Part shown: one piece after another, positions 40,216 to 50,891 of the stretch
Layout of the letters: every line of letters starts with the position of its first letter
Numbering within the stretch: position 1 is the first letter of the stretch
Origin: Paracoccaceae bacterium
GTDB taxonomy: Bacteria > Pseudomonadota > Alphaproteobacteria > Rhodobacterales > Rhodobacteraceae
Direction of reading: 5' to 3'
DNA: 64,000 nt
NCBI GenBank assembly: GCA_024742575.1
Contig: JANSYF010000003.1
Span: 62,001-126,000, forward strand
The notes under the pieces: model-generated
Told to the model about the DNA's origin: nothing
What the model saw: only the letters and a program-made list of their open reading frames with translations
Database searches by the model: none
Position numbers and translations under genes: made by a program

Positions 40216-40686
40216 TCAGGCGGCGCGGCGTGAAAGGCGCGGACGGCGACCCTCACATTCGGACTTCAGATCGACCAATCCCTGTTCCAGCGCGCTTTGA
40301 ATTGTGCGTCGTGCATGGCCTGGCAGAAACGTTGCATACGCACCGCGAAACGATTCCGCTGTTTCGACCCGTGTGCTCGCCCCTTCGGCGGTCAGGCACC
40401 AGACACGTCGCGCAGAAATCACCGTCGACGCACCCGTCCAACCGATAAAGCCAGGCGCGTCCAACGCCTGAACGGTGCTGCGGATGGTCATGCCTCCAGC
40501 GCGCCATTCAAATCTGGTGCCGACAGTCACGTGCCCCACCGCACCCACCCATTCAACGCCGCCATTCCAGTTCGGCCAGGTTTCGGGATCCGCAATCAGC
40601 GCCCATACCGCGTCGCGCGGTGCAGATATTACGATAGAGGCCCGTGCCTTTGCACGGGCTGTGAGATCAATGTCGAAAAGAGACAT
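40216..40686 (-). CDS. SRPBCC family protein
   Basis: ISAPRDAVWALIADPETWPNWNGGVEWV. Confidence 0.75.
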   Translation of the reverse strand: MSLFDIDLTARAKARASIVISAPRDAVWALIADPETWPNWNGGVEWVGAVGHVTVGTRFEWRAGGMTIRSTVQALDAPGFIGWTGASTVISARRVWCLTAEGASTRVETAESFRGAYATFLPGHARRTIQSALEQGLVDLKSECEGRRPRLSRRAA

Positions 40687-40819
40687 GTCTGGCGTCCAAC
40701 CTATCGGGACGCCGGGGGCTTGACGCGCCGGACCATCCGGCAGCGCGGCGACCGGCCTTTAGCAGATGCGTATGCTTCTAGTTTACATCAAGCCCGCCGC
40801 CTTGGCGCAGAAAAATAAA

Positions 40820-41713
40820 TTAGACCCACTTGGCAAGCGGCGGCAGGCTCATCAGAACAGCATTCGCATCATGTCCAGTTTCTAGCCCGAACTTCGTGCC
40901 CCGATCATATACAAGGTTGTATTCCGCATAGAGACCGCGATGCACAAGCTGCGTGTCTTTGTCTGCGTCCGACCAGTCCTGCACACGGCGTTTTGCAACC
41001 AGCGGCACATAGGCGGGAAGAAACGCGCGGCCGATATCTTGCGTCAGACTGAAATCGGTTTCCCAGTCACCTGTGTTGTGGTCGTCCATGAAAATACCGC
41101 CGACACCGCGTGCCCGACCCCGATGCGGGACATAGAAGTATTCGTCGGCCCATTCCTTGAGGCGCGGGTAATAGGCCTCTCCATGTGGATCGAGGTGCTT
41201 TTTCTGGGTGTCGTGGAAATGCTGGGTATCCTCGGCGTATTCGATGCAGGGGTTGAGGTCGGAACCGCCGCCGAACCACCAAGCATGCGGTGTCCAGAAC
41301 ATTCGCGTGTTCATGTGCACCGCCGGGCAATGCGGGTTCTGCATGTGCGCAACTAGGCTGATGCCCGACGCCCAAAAGCGCGGATCGTCCTTCATGCCAG
41401 GTATGCCCTTGCGCGCGGCCATCGCGTGCTGTGCCCGTTCGCCAAGTGTGCCGTAGACGGACGAAACATTGACTCCGATCTTTTCGAACACCCGACCACC
41501 GCGCATCACGCTCATTAGACCGCCGCCTGCGTCTGAACCGTCGTCGGAATGGCGTTTGGTTTCAGTCACTTCAAAGCGCCCCGGGGCGGCATCGCTTAGC
41601 GGTCCGGCGTCGTGGCTGTTCTCCAATCCTTCGAACGCGGCTACGATCTGATCGCGCAATTCGCGAAACCACGCAGAGGCGCGCGCTTTTTCGGTGTCAA
41701 AGTGTTCCGTCAT
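40820..41713 (-). CDS. hemF: oxygen-dependent coproporphyrinogen III oxidase
   Basis: WFGGGSDLNPCIEY, HMQNPHCPAVHMNTRMF, PHRGRARGVGGIFMDDHN. Confidence 0.96.
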   Translation of the reverse strand: MTEHFDTEKARASAWFRELRDQIVAAFEGLENSHDAGPLSDAAPGRFEVTETKRHSDDGSDAGGGLMSVMRGGRVFEKIGVNVSSVYGTLGERAQHAMAARKGIPGMKDDPRFWASGISLVAHMQNPHCPAVHMNTRMFWTPHAWWFGGGSDLNPCIEYAEDTQHFHDTQKKHLDPHGEAYYPRLKEWADEYFYVPHRGRARGVGGIFMDDHNTGDWETDFSLTQDIGRAFLPAYVPLVAKRRVQDWSDADKDTQLVHRGLYAEYNLVYDRGTKFGLETGHDANAVLMSLPPLAKWV

Positions 41714-41801
41714 TTCACTGTCCTATTTCACTGACAGGACACTACAACGCGTTACGGGAATCACAAGCCACTCCAAAGGCTTGATTGTGCGACCAAATCG
41801 G

Positions 41802-42605
41802 TCAGTGAGCAGGTGCACTAACCGGGTCAAGCAGCGTTCGTCCCCCATCGATGGTCATGATTTGCCCGGTGATGAATCCAGCGCTTTCCGACGACAGAAA
41901 TTGGACCGCTTGCGCCAACTCGGCAGGACTTGCAATGCGTGCGAGAGGCGTATTGCCTTCAATTTCCTCTCGGTAGCCATCGTGATCCTTAAGGGCCTGT
42001 TTTAGACTGGCCGACATAACCGATCCAAGTGCAACAGAATTCACCCGGATACGGTGTTCTGCCAATGACACGGCCAAAGAACGGGTCAATTGGTCCAGCG
42101 CAGCCATCGACACCGAAAAACCAAGCAATTCAGGCTGGGTGCGCCGCGCTGCAATAGAGGACAAGTTGACGATTGCACCCGCTTGCCCTTCTTCCTTGTC
42201 GGCTGCTTGTTTGATCATTCGCTTTGCAACCATTTGTGAAAGGCGGAACGTATTGGTCACGTTTTGGAGGACCAATGCCTCGAGTGTCGTGTCGTCCAAA
42301 TCAAGCGGATCAGAGGGCAATACCTGTCGGCTTCCATTGACCAGAATATCCACGCGGTCAAAAGCATCGATTGTGGCGGACAAAAGGTTGGCCAGGGTAA
42401 GCCTTTCGCGCAGATCACCCGCGAAGTAACGGATATTGCCGTCCTCTTCGGGCATCTCGCCGCATTCATGAGCTAAGCGGGCTTCGTCCATGTCGGCAAA
42501 CATGACATTCGCACCCTGATCGACGAAGTGTCGTGCGATGGCGAGGCCAACACCGTTTGCTGCACCGGTGACGATGGCCGTCTTACCTTCAATCGAAAAT
42601 GACAT
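41802..42605 (-). CDS. SDR family oxidoreductase
   Basis: TGAANGVGLAIA, MTIDGGRTLLDP; weak match to the canonical YxxxK. Confidence 0.85.
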   Translation of the reverse strand: MSFSIEGKTAIVTGAANGVGLAIARHFVDQGANVMFADMDEARLAHECGEMPEEDGNIRYFAGDLRERLTLANLLSATIDAFDRVDILVNGSRQVLPSDPLDLDDTTLEALVLQNVTNTFRLSQMVAKRMIKQAADKEEGQAGAIVNLSSIAARRTQPELLGFSVSMAALDQLTRSLAVSLAEHRIRVNSVALGSVMSASLKQALKDHDGYREEIEGNTPLARIASPAELAQAVQFLSSESAGFITGQIMTIDGGRTLLDPVSAPAH

Positions 42606-42617
42606 GTCAGGTCTCCC

Positions 42618-43631
42618 TCAGCGTCGCCTTGCACGGCCGGGTTTATCAGAAGATCTTGGCTGGTCAGCTTGCAACACCTTGAAGCGCGTGTCGCCCTCCA
42701 GTTCCTGCAATTGGGCAAAGGAGGTGGCCAGCGTCGTCTCGTAGGGTAAGTGACGATTGGCCACCATCACAAGGGTGCCTTTGGGTTTCAGCAGCCGGGC
42801 TGCCGAACGAATGAAATTCTGTCCCAACGAAGAATCCGGCGTGCGGCTGGTGTGAAATGGTGGGTTCATCACAACCCAATCCAAACTGCCCGCCACACCC
42901 CAAGTCGCCGCATCAGCCCAGTGCAGCGCAACCCGGTCATCGGTCAGGTTCAGGCGAGCACAGTTCAGCGCGCGCTGATCAGCCTCGACCAAATCAATGT
43001 GAGTGACACCGGGCAGATCCAAGAGGTGTTTTGTCAGAAAACCCCACCCGCCGCCAAGGTCCGCACCACGACCCTTGATCAATTTGGGAAGCGCAGCAAT
43101 CAAAGCTTCAGAACCGGCGTCCGGGCCGTCTGCAGAAAATACACCAGGTTGCGTAAACCATCCAGACGCAACGGGCGCAGGATCAGGCAAAGCGCAATCT
43201 TCGAACGCTGTGCCCGAAGTAAACCAGAAAATTTTGCCGTGCGCTTTCGAGGTCTGGCCTTCGATTGTGACCTTATCCTTAGCAAACTTGAGCGTCGCGT
43301 CGATGCCATCGGTCTTCGCGCCATCGACGATGACCAGACCGCCAGCCGCAACCGCTTCAGCTTTAGCCAGCAATCCACGCGCCAGTTCCCGGCTACGCGG
43401 GAGCGTGACATGAACGATGTCGGCAGGTCCGGCCGCGTCGGTTGTGACGGGCAACCCCATCGCCTCGAATAGATCAAAGGCCGGTTTGAAATTTTGCTGC
43501 ACGGTGAGGTCGAGGCCCGAAAGGCTGCCAAGATCTGCGTCAGGGCTTGGTTCAAGAAATACGATGCGCGCCCCATCAGGCAGGGTCAGCGCGCCTGTCT
43601 CGAGGGCGTGGTCTAATCTGGCTAACGTCAT
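42618..43631 (-). CDS. class I SAM-dependent methyltransferase (RsmC-like)
   Basis: GRGADLGGGWGFLTKHLL, DWVVMNPPFHTSR. Confidence 0.87.
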   Translation of the reverse strand: MTLARLDHALETGALTLPDGARIVFLEPSPDADLGSLSGLDLTVQQNFKPAFDLFEAMGLPVTTDAAGPADIVHVTLPRSRELARGLLAKAEAVAAGGLVIVDGAKTDGIDATLKFAKDKVTIEGQTSKAHGKIFWFTSGTAFEDCALPDPAPVASGWFTQPGVFSADGPDAGSEALIAALPKLIKGRGADLGGGWGFLTKHLLDLPGVTHIDLVEADQRALNCARLNLTDDRVALHWADAATWGVAGSLDWVVMNPPFHTSRTPDSSLGQNFIRSAARLLKPKGTLVMVANRHLPYETTLATSFAQLQELEGDTRFKVLQADQPRSSDKPGRARRR

Positions 43632-43655
43632 GGGAGTTCCGGGACAGCTGCCCGG

Positions 43656-44015
43656 TTATTCCTTTTCCATGGTGCATTGCAGCGGATGTTGATGGCGGCG
43701 CGCAAAATCCATTACCTGCCCCACCTTGGTTTCCGCGATCTCGTGGCTGAACACGCCGACAACCGCAACGCCCTTTTTGTGAACGGTCAGCATAATCTCG
43801 AACGCTTGCGCATGCGTCATTCCGAAGAACCGCTCAAGAACATGCACTACGAATTCCATCGGAGTGTAATCGTCATTGAGCAGCATGACTTTATAAAGCG
43901 GCGGACGTTTTGTCTTGGCACGCGTCTCGACGACGACACCCGTATCGTTGTCATCGTTCGACGATGGCCCGGCCAAAGGGCGGGACGACGTGATGTTGGC
44001 CGACAGGTGTTTCAT
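43656..44015 (-). CDS. clpS: ATP-dependent Clp protease adaptor ClpS
   Basis: [60 protein letters not shown]. Confidence 0.97.
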   Translation of the reverse strand: MKHLSANITSSRPLAGPSSNDDNDTGVVVETRAKTKRPPLYKVMLLNDDYTPMEFVVHVLERFFGMTHAQAFEIMLTVHKKGVAVVGVFSHEIAETKVGQVMDFARRHQHPLQCTMEKE

Positions 44016-44100
44016 GCTTGGGTCTGGACCTCGGGTTCCATATCCTTGGTGGCTCTATATAACCTGTCTTGTCTTCGAGAAAAGAGGCGCGTGCCCTACT

Positions 44101-44799
44101 ATGACGCGAAAGCTGCAAACAATCGGGTTCGATGCCGACGATACACTGTGGCACAACGAACGTTTCTTCAAACTTACGCAAGATCGCTTCGAAGAGTTAC
44201 TGTCTGATTACACCGACAAATCTTTACTGCACGTCCGGCTGATCGAGGCTGAGAAACGCAATATCGGCCACTATGGTTTCGGTGTGAAAGGTTTTGTGCT
44301 TTCGATGATCGAAACTGCAATCGACGTGACGGAAGGCGCAGTTCCCGGCCAAGTCATTCGCAGAATTCTGGATGCTGGGCAGGATATGCTGGCCCACCCG
44401 ATTGAATTGCTACCCCATGTTCAGACAACGATCGACGCTTTGGCACAAAGTCATCGGCTGGTTTTGATCACCAAAGGCGACTTGCTTCATCAAGAGCGCA
44501 AGCTGGCGCAATCCGGCTTGGGAGAACTGTTCGATGACGTGGCGATTGTTTCTGAAAAAACAGTTGAAACCTATCTCACTGTCTTTGGCCGTCATTCCGG
44601 AGGGGTAGAGGCCGCGATGATGGTGGGCAATTCGATGAAGTCAGACATTTTACCTGCGGTCAACGCAGGGAGCTGGGGTGTTTTCGTTCCACACGACCTT
44701 GAGTGGGAACTCGAAAAAGCGCCCCCCCCGCAAAACCCAAGATACCACGCGATTGCTGACTTAGGTGATTTGCCCGCACTAGTGGCAGAAATCGGCTGA
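44101..44799 (+). CDS. HAD family hydrolase
   Basis: TIGFDADDTLWHNE, LVLITKGDLLHQERK, MVGNSMKSDILPAVNAG. Confidence 0.88.
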   Translation: MTRKLQTIGFDADDTLWHNERFFKLTQDRFEELLSDYTDKSLLHVRLIEAEKRNIGHYGFGVKGFVLSMIETAIDVTEGAVPGQVIRRILDAGQDMLAHPIELLPHVQTTIDALAQSHRLVLITKGDLLHQERKLAQSGLGELFDDVAIVSEKTVETYLTVFGRHSGGVEAAMMVGNSMKSDILPAVNAGSWGVFVPHDLEWELEKAPPPQNPRYHAIADLGDLPALVAEIG

Positions 44800-44887
44800 A
44801 CAGATTCGCCACATTCTTGCCACAATGGCTGACCTAGTAAGCAGATGCATTTAGCCCCCAACATGTTGCGATGCATCGCGCCCATGA

Positions 44888-46555
44888 GTGGAAAAAAGAT
44901 ATATAAATAAGGACTTTATCGGACTCGGCTCATGTGTTAGCCTTATTTCAATAATAATGCTGACCGGAAAAATTCGGCGGCTTGAGGCAGAGAAGGCAGA
45001 TATTGTGACGGGACGGCGTAGAAAGCCGGGCCGAATTGGCCTGTATTTGATCACTGCAATTTGGTTGGCGGTCTTGGTTCCGTTCAGCGCTATGGCGGCA
45101 CCTTATGCGGCGATGGTGATGGACGCGCGAAACGGGGAAGTCATACACTCCGCAAACGCAGACACGCGTTTACACCCTGCATCGCTGACCAAAATGATGA
45201 CCCTCTACGTTGTTTTCGAAGCCGTGCAAAACGGTGAGATCAGCATGGACACAAAGGTTCGCATCTCGAACAAGGCCGCTGCAGAGCCCCCGTCCAAACT
45301 TGGCTTGCGTTCGGGTTCCAACATTCAACTAAGGTATCTAGTACGCGCAGCCGCGGTGAAGTCGGCCAACGATGCGGCGACTGCACTGGCGGAAGCCATT
45401 TCCGGTTCCGAAGCTGCCTTTGCCCGCCGCATGAACCGCACCGCAAAAGCGCTCGGCATGAGCCGTACAACCTTCAAAAACGCACATGGCCTGACCGAGA
45501 GCGGCCATCTGTCCAGCGCACGAGACATGACGATCCTCGGTCGCCATATGCTTTATGACTATCCGCAGTATTATAACTTGTTCTCGCGTCGCAGTACCGA
45601 TGCCGGGATCAAGGCGGTCGCTAACACCAACCGCCGTTTTCTTAACGCCTACAAAGGCGCAGATGGCATCAAAACGGGCTACACCCGCGCTGCAGGTTTC
45701 AACCTCGTCGCCTCTGCGGAACGTGGCAATGAGAGGATCATTGTGACCGTGTTCGGTGGCAACTCAACCGCATCGCGCAACGCACAGGTGGCCAAGTTGA
45801 TGGACCTAGGCTTCAGCAAGGCGCCCAGCCGCATGGCCTTGCGCACGCCGCGCAAGCCTCCTTATCTTGGCCCAGACGCGTCTGCCCCCGCAGAAACCGT
45901 GATTGCACGTAGCCAGACACCGTCTACATCCACCCGCGCAAAATCCATTCGGGTGGTGGCCGCCGCGGTCAAAACAAGTCTTCGCCCAACCGCACGTCCC
46001 GTAGCCGAGACGATCTTACCGGAAACGTTAGTCGCCGAGTTGAAGCAGGACATCCAATCCGTCCTAGAAGAAGTGCAGACCACCGAAGTTCGCGAAATCG
46101 CAGCAACCTCGGCACAGGTCGCAATCGCCGCACCCGCGACAGATATTGCTGTCGAAGCCGTTATCGCCGGACAAAAAACGGCGCCCAGCGCATCAGTCAA
46201 ACCCGTCGTACGGCCCCGTACATTGGTTCTGGCCTCGGCGAGTGCCAGGCAAGCTGTCACAAGCCAGCCCGTTCAGAAACGCGAGGCCGAAGTGGTCACA
46301 CGAGTTTCGACGTCCGGCGGTCGACATTGGGGCATTAATGTTGGACGCTTTCCCAGTCGCTATGCTGCAGAGAAAGCGCTGCTGAAAACTGCGCTGGCCG
46401 AGATGGCAACACTCGACGGATCGTTGCGCAAAGTGGTCAACGGCGCGCGGGGGTTCGATGCATATTTCATGGGCCTGACCCGCGATGCAGCGGACCTTGC
46501 CTGCCGCAGACTTCAGGCGCGGCAGGTGACATGCTTCATGATCGGTCCAAGCTGA
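44888..46555 (+). CDS. D-alanyl-D-alanine carboxypeptidase with C-terminal SPOR-like domain
   Basis: SxxK motif HPASLTKMMTLYVVFEA, SAN motif VKSANDAATALAEAI, KTGYTRAAGFNLVASAE; C-terminal WGINVGRFPSRYAAEKALLKTALAEM. The start codon is uncertain. Confidence 0.9.
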   Translation: MEKRYINKDFIGLGSCVSLISIIMLTGKIRRLEAEKADIVTGRRRKPGRIGLYLITAIWLAVLVPFSAMAAPYAAMVMDARNGEVIHSANADTRLHPASLTKMMTLYVVFEAVQNGEISMDTKVRISNKAAAEPPSKLGLRSGSNIQLRYLVRAAAVKSANDAATALAEAISGSEAAFARRMNRTAKALGMSRTTFKNAHGLTESGHLSSARDMTILGRHMLYDYPQYYNLFSRRSTDAGIKAVANTNRRFLNAYKGADGIKTGYTRAAGFNLVASAERGNERIIVTVFGGNSTASRNAQVAKLMDLGFSKAPSRMALRTPRKPPYLGPDASAPAETVIARSQTPSTSTRAKSIRVVAAAVKTSLRPTARPVAETILPETLVAELKQDIQSVLEEVQTTEVREIAATSAQVAIAAPATDIAVEAVIAGQKTAPSASVKPVVRPRTLVLASASARQAVTSQPVQKREAEVVTRVSTSGGRHWGINVGRFPSRYAAEKALLKTALAEMATLDGSLRKVVNGARGFDAYFMGLTRDAADLACRRLQARQVTCFMIGPS

Positions 46556-46566
46556 CCCTCGTTGGG

Positions 46567-46725
46567 TCACCTTTTGGGATGATCGTCATAATCGTCTGAC
46601 AGGATGCGTTGCGCAGCCCCTTCCGGGTCTTCGTATTGCCGCGACTTTACCGTGAAAACGAAAGCCACAAGTCCGATCCCTCCAAGGATCAACGACACGG
46701 GGATAAGATAGGCAAGGACGTTCAT
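46567..46725 (-). CDS. ccoS: cbb3-type cytochrome oxidase assembly protein CcoS
   Basis: 52 aa MNVLAYLIPVSLILGGIGLVAFVFTVKSRQYEDPEGAAQRILSDDYDDHPKR; below the ORF-track cutoff; downstream of ccoI. Confidence 0.92.
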   Translation of the reverse strand: MNVLAYLIPVSLILGGIGLVAFVFTVKSRQYEDPEGAAQRILSDDYDDHPKR

Positions 46726-46738
46726 CGGAGGCTCCGAC

Positions 46739-48925
46739 TTATTTGAGGCGCAGGGCGTTCACCGACACGGTAATCGAAGAGCTCGACATCGCCAAGGCCG
46801 CGATCAGCGGTGAACAGAGGCCCGCCACCGCCAGTGGAACCGCGATGATGTTGTACCATGTTGCAATGGTGAAATTCTGACGAATACGCTTGATCGCCAC
46901 GCGCGACGTGGAAAGTGCGTCGGCAATCGGCGCAAGCGATTTACCCAGCAGCACCACGTCGGACGCAACCCGCGCCGCATCCAGCGCAGTGGCAGGAGAG
47001 ATCGACGCGTGCGCACCAGCCAAAGCAGCCGTATCGTTCAGACCGTCTCCTACCATCAGGACGTGTTTGCCGCTCTCGCTAAGTTGGGCGATACGTGTTG
47101 CCTTGTCTTGCGGCAACGCTTCGGCGACCCATTTGGCGATCCCGAGACGGTTCGCAAACGCCTCGACTGCTGACGTGGTGTCGCCTGACATCAAGATCAC
47201 CTCGTACCCGTCGCTTTGCAGCTTGGCGACAAGGACTTCGGCACCATCGCGGATCTGGTCAGCAAAACGGAACGGATCGGCCACGGTGTCTCCGACACGC
47301 AGCCATGCACAGGTCTCATCACTGTCGCCGCCGCCAACCCAACTGCCACGACCAAGGCGCACCGTCTGGCCCAACCATGTACCTTCGGTGCCGTGGCCCG
47401 GATGCTCAGTGATATTCGTCACCTTCGCAGAAACGATCCCTGCATCACGGATGGCCTTGACCAGAGATTGCGACAGCGGGTGCGACGATCCCTCTGCCAA
47501 TGCGAAGGTAATTCCCAGATCCCGGCGCGAGTGATCGCCAAGGTTCACGACCTCGGGTGTGCCAGCGGTCAGAGTGCCGGTCTTGTCGAACACGACTGTA
47601 TCTATTTGCGCCATACGCTCCAAAGCGGTCGCGTCTTTGATCAATAGCCCCTTGAGGAACAAACGCCCAGACGCCGCCGTGGTCACCGCGGGGACAGCAA
47701 GTCCCAACGCACACGGGCAGGTGATGATCAGAACCGCCGCCGCGATGTTGAGCGCAGTGCGCAGATCGAACGTGTAGAAATACCAGCCGAGAAAGGCCAA
47801 AGCCGACAGGATATGGACCCCCGGCGCATAAAGCTTGGCAGCTTTATCCGCCAGCGAAGTGTACCGCGACCGACCGGATTCAGCGATGGCAACCAGATCG
47901 GCCATGCGGTGCAGGGACGTGTCGCGCCCCACTGCGCTGGCACGGATGGTCAGTGGGCCGGTCAGATTGACCTCTCCTGCACTGACTATGGCACCGGGGC
48001 CGGCATAGATTGGACGGGTTTCCCCTGTCAGCAGCGATCGATCCAGTTCTGATTGCCCGTCGATGATCTCACCATCCACGGGCATCCGCCCACCTGGGCG
48101 CACCCGGATCAGGTCGCCGACAACCAATGCAGACATGGCGATTTGTTCTTCACCTGAATCTGTCACGCGCCAAACCCGCGGCACTTCTAGCGCGGCGAGT
48201 TCCTCGGCAGCTGATCGCGCGGCAGAGCGTGTGCGGTGGTCAAGATACCGGCCCGCCAGCAAGAAAAACGTCAAGGTGATCGCGGCATCAAAATAAGCGT
48301 GCTCGCCAGACAACGATGTTTCCCAAAGAGACGTCGCAACAGCCAAACCGATGGCCAGCGAGATCGGCACATCCATGTTAAGTCGCCCTGCCCGCAAGGC
48401 AGTCCAGGCATGTTTAAAAAACGGCTGCGCCGAAAACGCGATTGTCGGCAAGGCGATCGCAGCGGATATCCAGTGGAACATGTCGCGCGTCGGACCATCC
48501 GCACCGGACCACACGGCAACTGACAGCAGCATGATGTTCATCGCCGCAAAGCCAGAAACCGCAAGTCGCATCAGCAGATCGCGTCCGGCCTTGTCAGTGT
48601 CGGTGGCGCGCAGTGCTGTCGTATCCAACTCGTGCGCCTCGTAGCCGGCACGCTGCAAGACCTTGATCAGGTCGTCCGCCGTCACGTTGGAGACTGCTTC
48701 GATCTGCGCCCGTTTGAGCGTCAGGTTCACTCGCGCGCCCAGCACGCCCTCGGTCGCGCCTAGAATACGTTCTACGCCCGAAATACAGGCCGCGCAGTGG
48801 ATCGACGGCAATGACAGAATAATGTTGACGTCCTTTGGCAACGCCGCCTCTGCCAGGGCCTCGGCCGCAGGAGCGGCGGAACAGGCGGGACAGGCCGACG
48901 TCGGTGGGCGCATCGCGAGGGTCAT
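46739..48925 (-). CDS. ccoI: copper-translocating P-type ATPase CcoI/FixI
   Basis: HMA-like IHCAACISGVERIL, CPCALGLAVP, DKTGTLTAG, MVGDGLNDTAALAGA. Confidence 0.93.
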   Translation of the reverse strand: MTLAMRPPTSACPACSAAPAAEALAEAALPKDVNIILSLPSIHCAACISGVERILGATEGVLGARVNLTLKRAQIEAVSNVTADDLIKVLQRAGYEAHELDTTALRATDTDKAGRDLLMRLAVSGFAAMNIMLLSVAVWSGADGPTRDMFHWISAAIALPTIAFSAQPFFKHAWTALRAGRLNMDVPISLAIGLAVATSLWETSLSGEHAYFDAAITLTFFLLAGRYLDHRTRSAARSAAEELAALEVPRVWRVTDSGEEQIAMSALVVGDLIRVRPGGRMPVDGEIIDGQSELDRSLLTGETRPIYAGPGAIVSAGEVNLTGPLTIRASAVGRDTSLHRMADLVAIAESGRSRYTSLADKAAKLYAPGVHILSALAFLGWYFYTFDLRTALNIAAAVLIITCPCALGLAVPAVTTAASGRLFLKGLLIKDATALERMAQIDTVVFDKTGTLTAGTPEVVNLGDHSRRDLGITFALAEGSSHPLSQSLVKAIRDAGIVSAKVTNITEHPGHGTEGTWLGQTVRLGRGSWVGGGDSDETCAWLRVGDTVADPFRFADQIRDGAEVLVAKLQSDGYEVILMSGDTTSAVEAFANRLGIAKWVAEALPQDKATRIAQLSESGKHVLMVGDGLNDTAALAGAHASISPATALDAARVASDVVLLGKSLAPIADALSTSRVAIKRIRQNFTIATWYNIIAVPLAVAGLCSPLIAALAMSSSSITVSVNALRLK

Positions 48926-48928
48926 AGA

Positions 48929-49390
48929 TCAGCTTTCAACGTGAAGGACAACGCGCTGTTCAAAGGCAACGCCCTCCAGCGATGTGGCTTTCATGCGGAT
49001 ATTCCAGTTGCCCGGCGCCAGTGTTTCACGCGCGACATAAGCCCGACCGTCAAAGGCGAACTCAGGCGTACGGTCGTCTTGAACGTGGGTCGCGCGGCCA
49101 AGCACGGCATCCAACTTGCCTGCCTGCACCGGGCGGCCTTGTGTGTCTGTGATGCTCAGGATCAGCAATCCACCCTTGGCTTCGGCATACACCTCCCAGC
49201 CCAAGGACTGCTGCTCTTCGCGGCGCACATCGAAGTTCTGCGAGGCGACATAAGAGTTCTTCACTTCCAGCCCCGGAAAGGTTTTCACCGCAGAATAGGC
49301 GAGCACCAGATTGACCGAGATGATGACAGCAAAACAGCTGCCGAAGATGGCCAGTGCATGCCAGCCAGTTAGTTTGCGTTCCTTGGTCAT
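48929..49390 (-). CDS. ccoH: FixH/CcoH family protein
   Basis: N-terminal TM, LTGWHALAIFGSCFAVIISVNLVLAYSAVKTFPGLEVKNSYVASQNFD; between ccoG and ccoI. Confidence 0.92.
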   Translation of the reverse strand: MTKERKLTGWHALAIFGSCFAVIISVNLVLAYSAVKTFPGLEVKNSYVASQNFDVRREEQQSLGWEVYAEAKGGLLILSITDTQGRPVQAGKLDAVLGRATHVQDDRTPEFAFDGRAYVARETLAPGNWNIRMKATSLEGVAFEQRVVLHVES

Positions 49391-50826
49391 CAGTTGCTTC
49401 TCCCGTTGAAGATCGTGTCGGTATACGCACGGTCGCCGTTGGTCAGGTCTTCGACCCAGAACCGAATGTCGCTGCGTTCGTCCTCGGCCGGATCAGACCC
49501 CGGTGCAGCGACGACATAAACCCGTTGCAGGTAGGTTTCGTTGGCGGGGACATCGACAGTTTCGTAAGGTGTGCCTTCAAGCTGAACCCGCAGTGACGGA
49601 TGGCCGGTGACAGAGACACGGAAGGGGCGGTCCTCTCCATGTTTGTTCAACAGCCGCACATCATAAGTGTTGCGAATTGACCCGTCAGACAGCGTGACAA
49701 ATGTCGGATTGCGAACAGGTGCGACGGTCATGTCGAGCTCGGGCCGGATAAAGAGCGCGAAAACCAGACCGATGCCCACCAATGCCCAAAGCGTGGTGTA
49801 CATCATGGTGCGCAAACGGAAGATGTGGAACCACGCCGTGCGCGGCTTTTCCCCGGCTCGTTCGCGCGGTTCATCAGACAGGGCCAGATAGTCGATCAGA
49901 CCACGCGGCTTGCCGATCTTTTCCATGATGTCGTCACAAGCGTCGATGCACAGGCCGCAGGTGATACACTCCATCTGCTGCCCGTCGCGGATGTCGATGC
50001 CCATCGGGCAGACGTTGACGCAGGCCATGCAGTCGATGCAGTCGCCCAGTTGCTCGGCCCCTTCACCCTTGCGGTGCTTGCCCCGCGGCTCGCCGCGCCA
50101 CTCGCGATAGCCGATTGTCAAAGTGTCTTCGTCCATCATCGCCGCCTGAATACGCGGCCATGGGCAGGCATAGATACAGATCTGTTCGCGGGCGAAGCCA
50201 CCAAAGAAGAACGTGGTCGCAGTCAGGATCAACATCGTGGTGTAAGCCACTGGATGCGCCTGACCAGTCACCAGATCGCGCAGCAGTGTCGGCGCGTCGG
50301 CAAAATAGAACACCCACGCCCCGCCGGTGGCGAGACCGATGAAGAACCACGAGACCCATTTGGTAAGCCTCAACCGTGCTTTGCGGAAATCCATCTTTTC
50401 CTGTCGGTGCAAGCGAAGACGTGCGTTGCGGTCACCTTCGATCCAACGTTCGACAAGGATAAACAGGTCCGTCCAAACGGTTTGCGGGCAAGCATACCCG
50501 CACCACACGCGGCCAAGCGCCGAGGTGAACAGGAAAAGACCCAGCCCAGCCATGATCAGAAGTCCCGCCACAAAGTAGAATTCGTGCGGCCAAATCTCGA
50601 TCCAGAAGAAAAAGAATCGGCGGTTCGCCAGATCGACAAGCACCGCTTGATCAGGCAGTTGCGGCCCCCGATCCCATCTGATCCACGGTGTGACGTAATA
50701 GATGCCCAGCGTGACGATCATGAGGATCCATTTGAAGCTGCGGAAACTGCCCTTCACACGCTTCGGAAAGATCGGTTCGCGTGCAGCGTAAAGGTTCGGC
50801 GGCGTTTGGTTTTCTGCTTGAGACAC
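49390..50826 (-). CDS. ccoG: cbb3 oxidase accessory protein CcoG (RdxA/FixG)
   Basis: Two 4Fe-4S motifs CIDCMACVNVCPMGIDIRDGQQMECITCGLCIDACD; multiple TM. Confidence 0.95.
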   Translation of the reverse strand: MSQAENQTPPNLYAAREPIFPKRVKGSFRSFKWILMIVTLGIYYVTPWIRWDRGPQLPDQAVLVDLANRRFFFFWIEIWPHEFYFVAGLLIMAGLGLFLFTSALGRVWCGYACPQTVWTDLFILVERWIEGDRNARLRLHRQEKMDFRKARLRLTKWVSWFFIGLATGGAWVFYFADAPTLLRDLVTGQAHPVAYTTMLILTATTFFFGGFAREQICIYACPWPRIQAAMMDEDTLTIGYREWRGEPRGKHRKGEGAEQLGDCIDCMACVNVCPMGIDIRDGQQMECITCGLCIDACDDIMEKIGKPRGLIDYLALSDEPRERAGEKPRTAWFHIFRLRTMMYTTLWALVGIGLVFALFIRPELDMTVAPVRNPTFVTLSDGSIRNTYDVRLLNKHGEDRPFRVSVTGHPSLRVQLEGTPYETVDVPANETYLQRVYVVAAPGSDPAEDERSDIRFWVEDLTNGDRAYTDTIFNGRSN

Positions 50827-50891
50827 GAAGAATTGGCTCCCAAAGACGGATTGGCTTGATCGTCTTTTCTCAGGGGCGGGACCTGTAGACT

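Noticed and set aside
41719-41741. TGT-N12-ACA (PpsR/CrtJ-like) and TGTCCT/AGGACA repeat at the hemF start
   Set aside because: TGT-N12-ACA is expected many times by chance in 64 kb, and the site sits only 6 nt from the ATG. Not enough support.
44722-44729. C8 homopolymer in the HAD hydrolase gene
   Set aside because: Shorter tract in a non-conserved linker near the C-terminus; less persuasive than the hemN tract.
49825-50859. 344-aa plus-strand ORF
   Set aside because: Antisense to ccoG, which has intact 4Fe-4S motifs; no recognisable domain.
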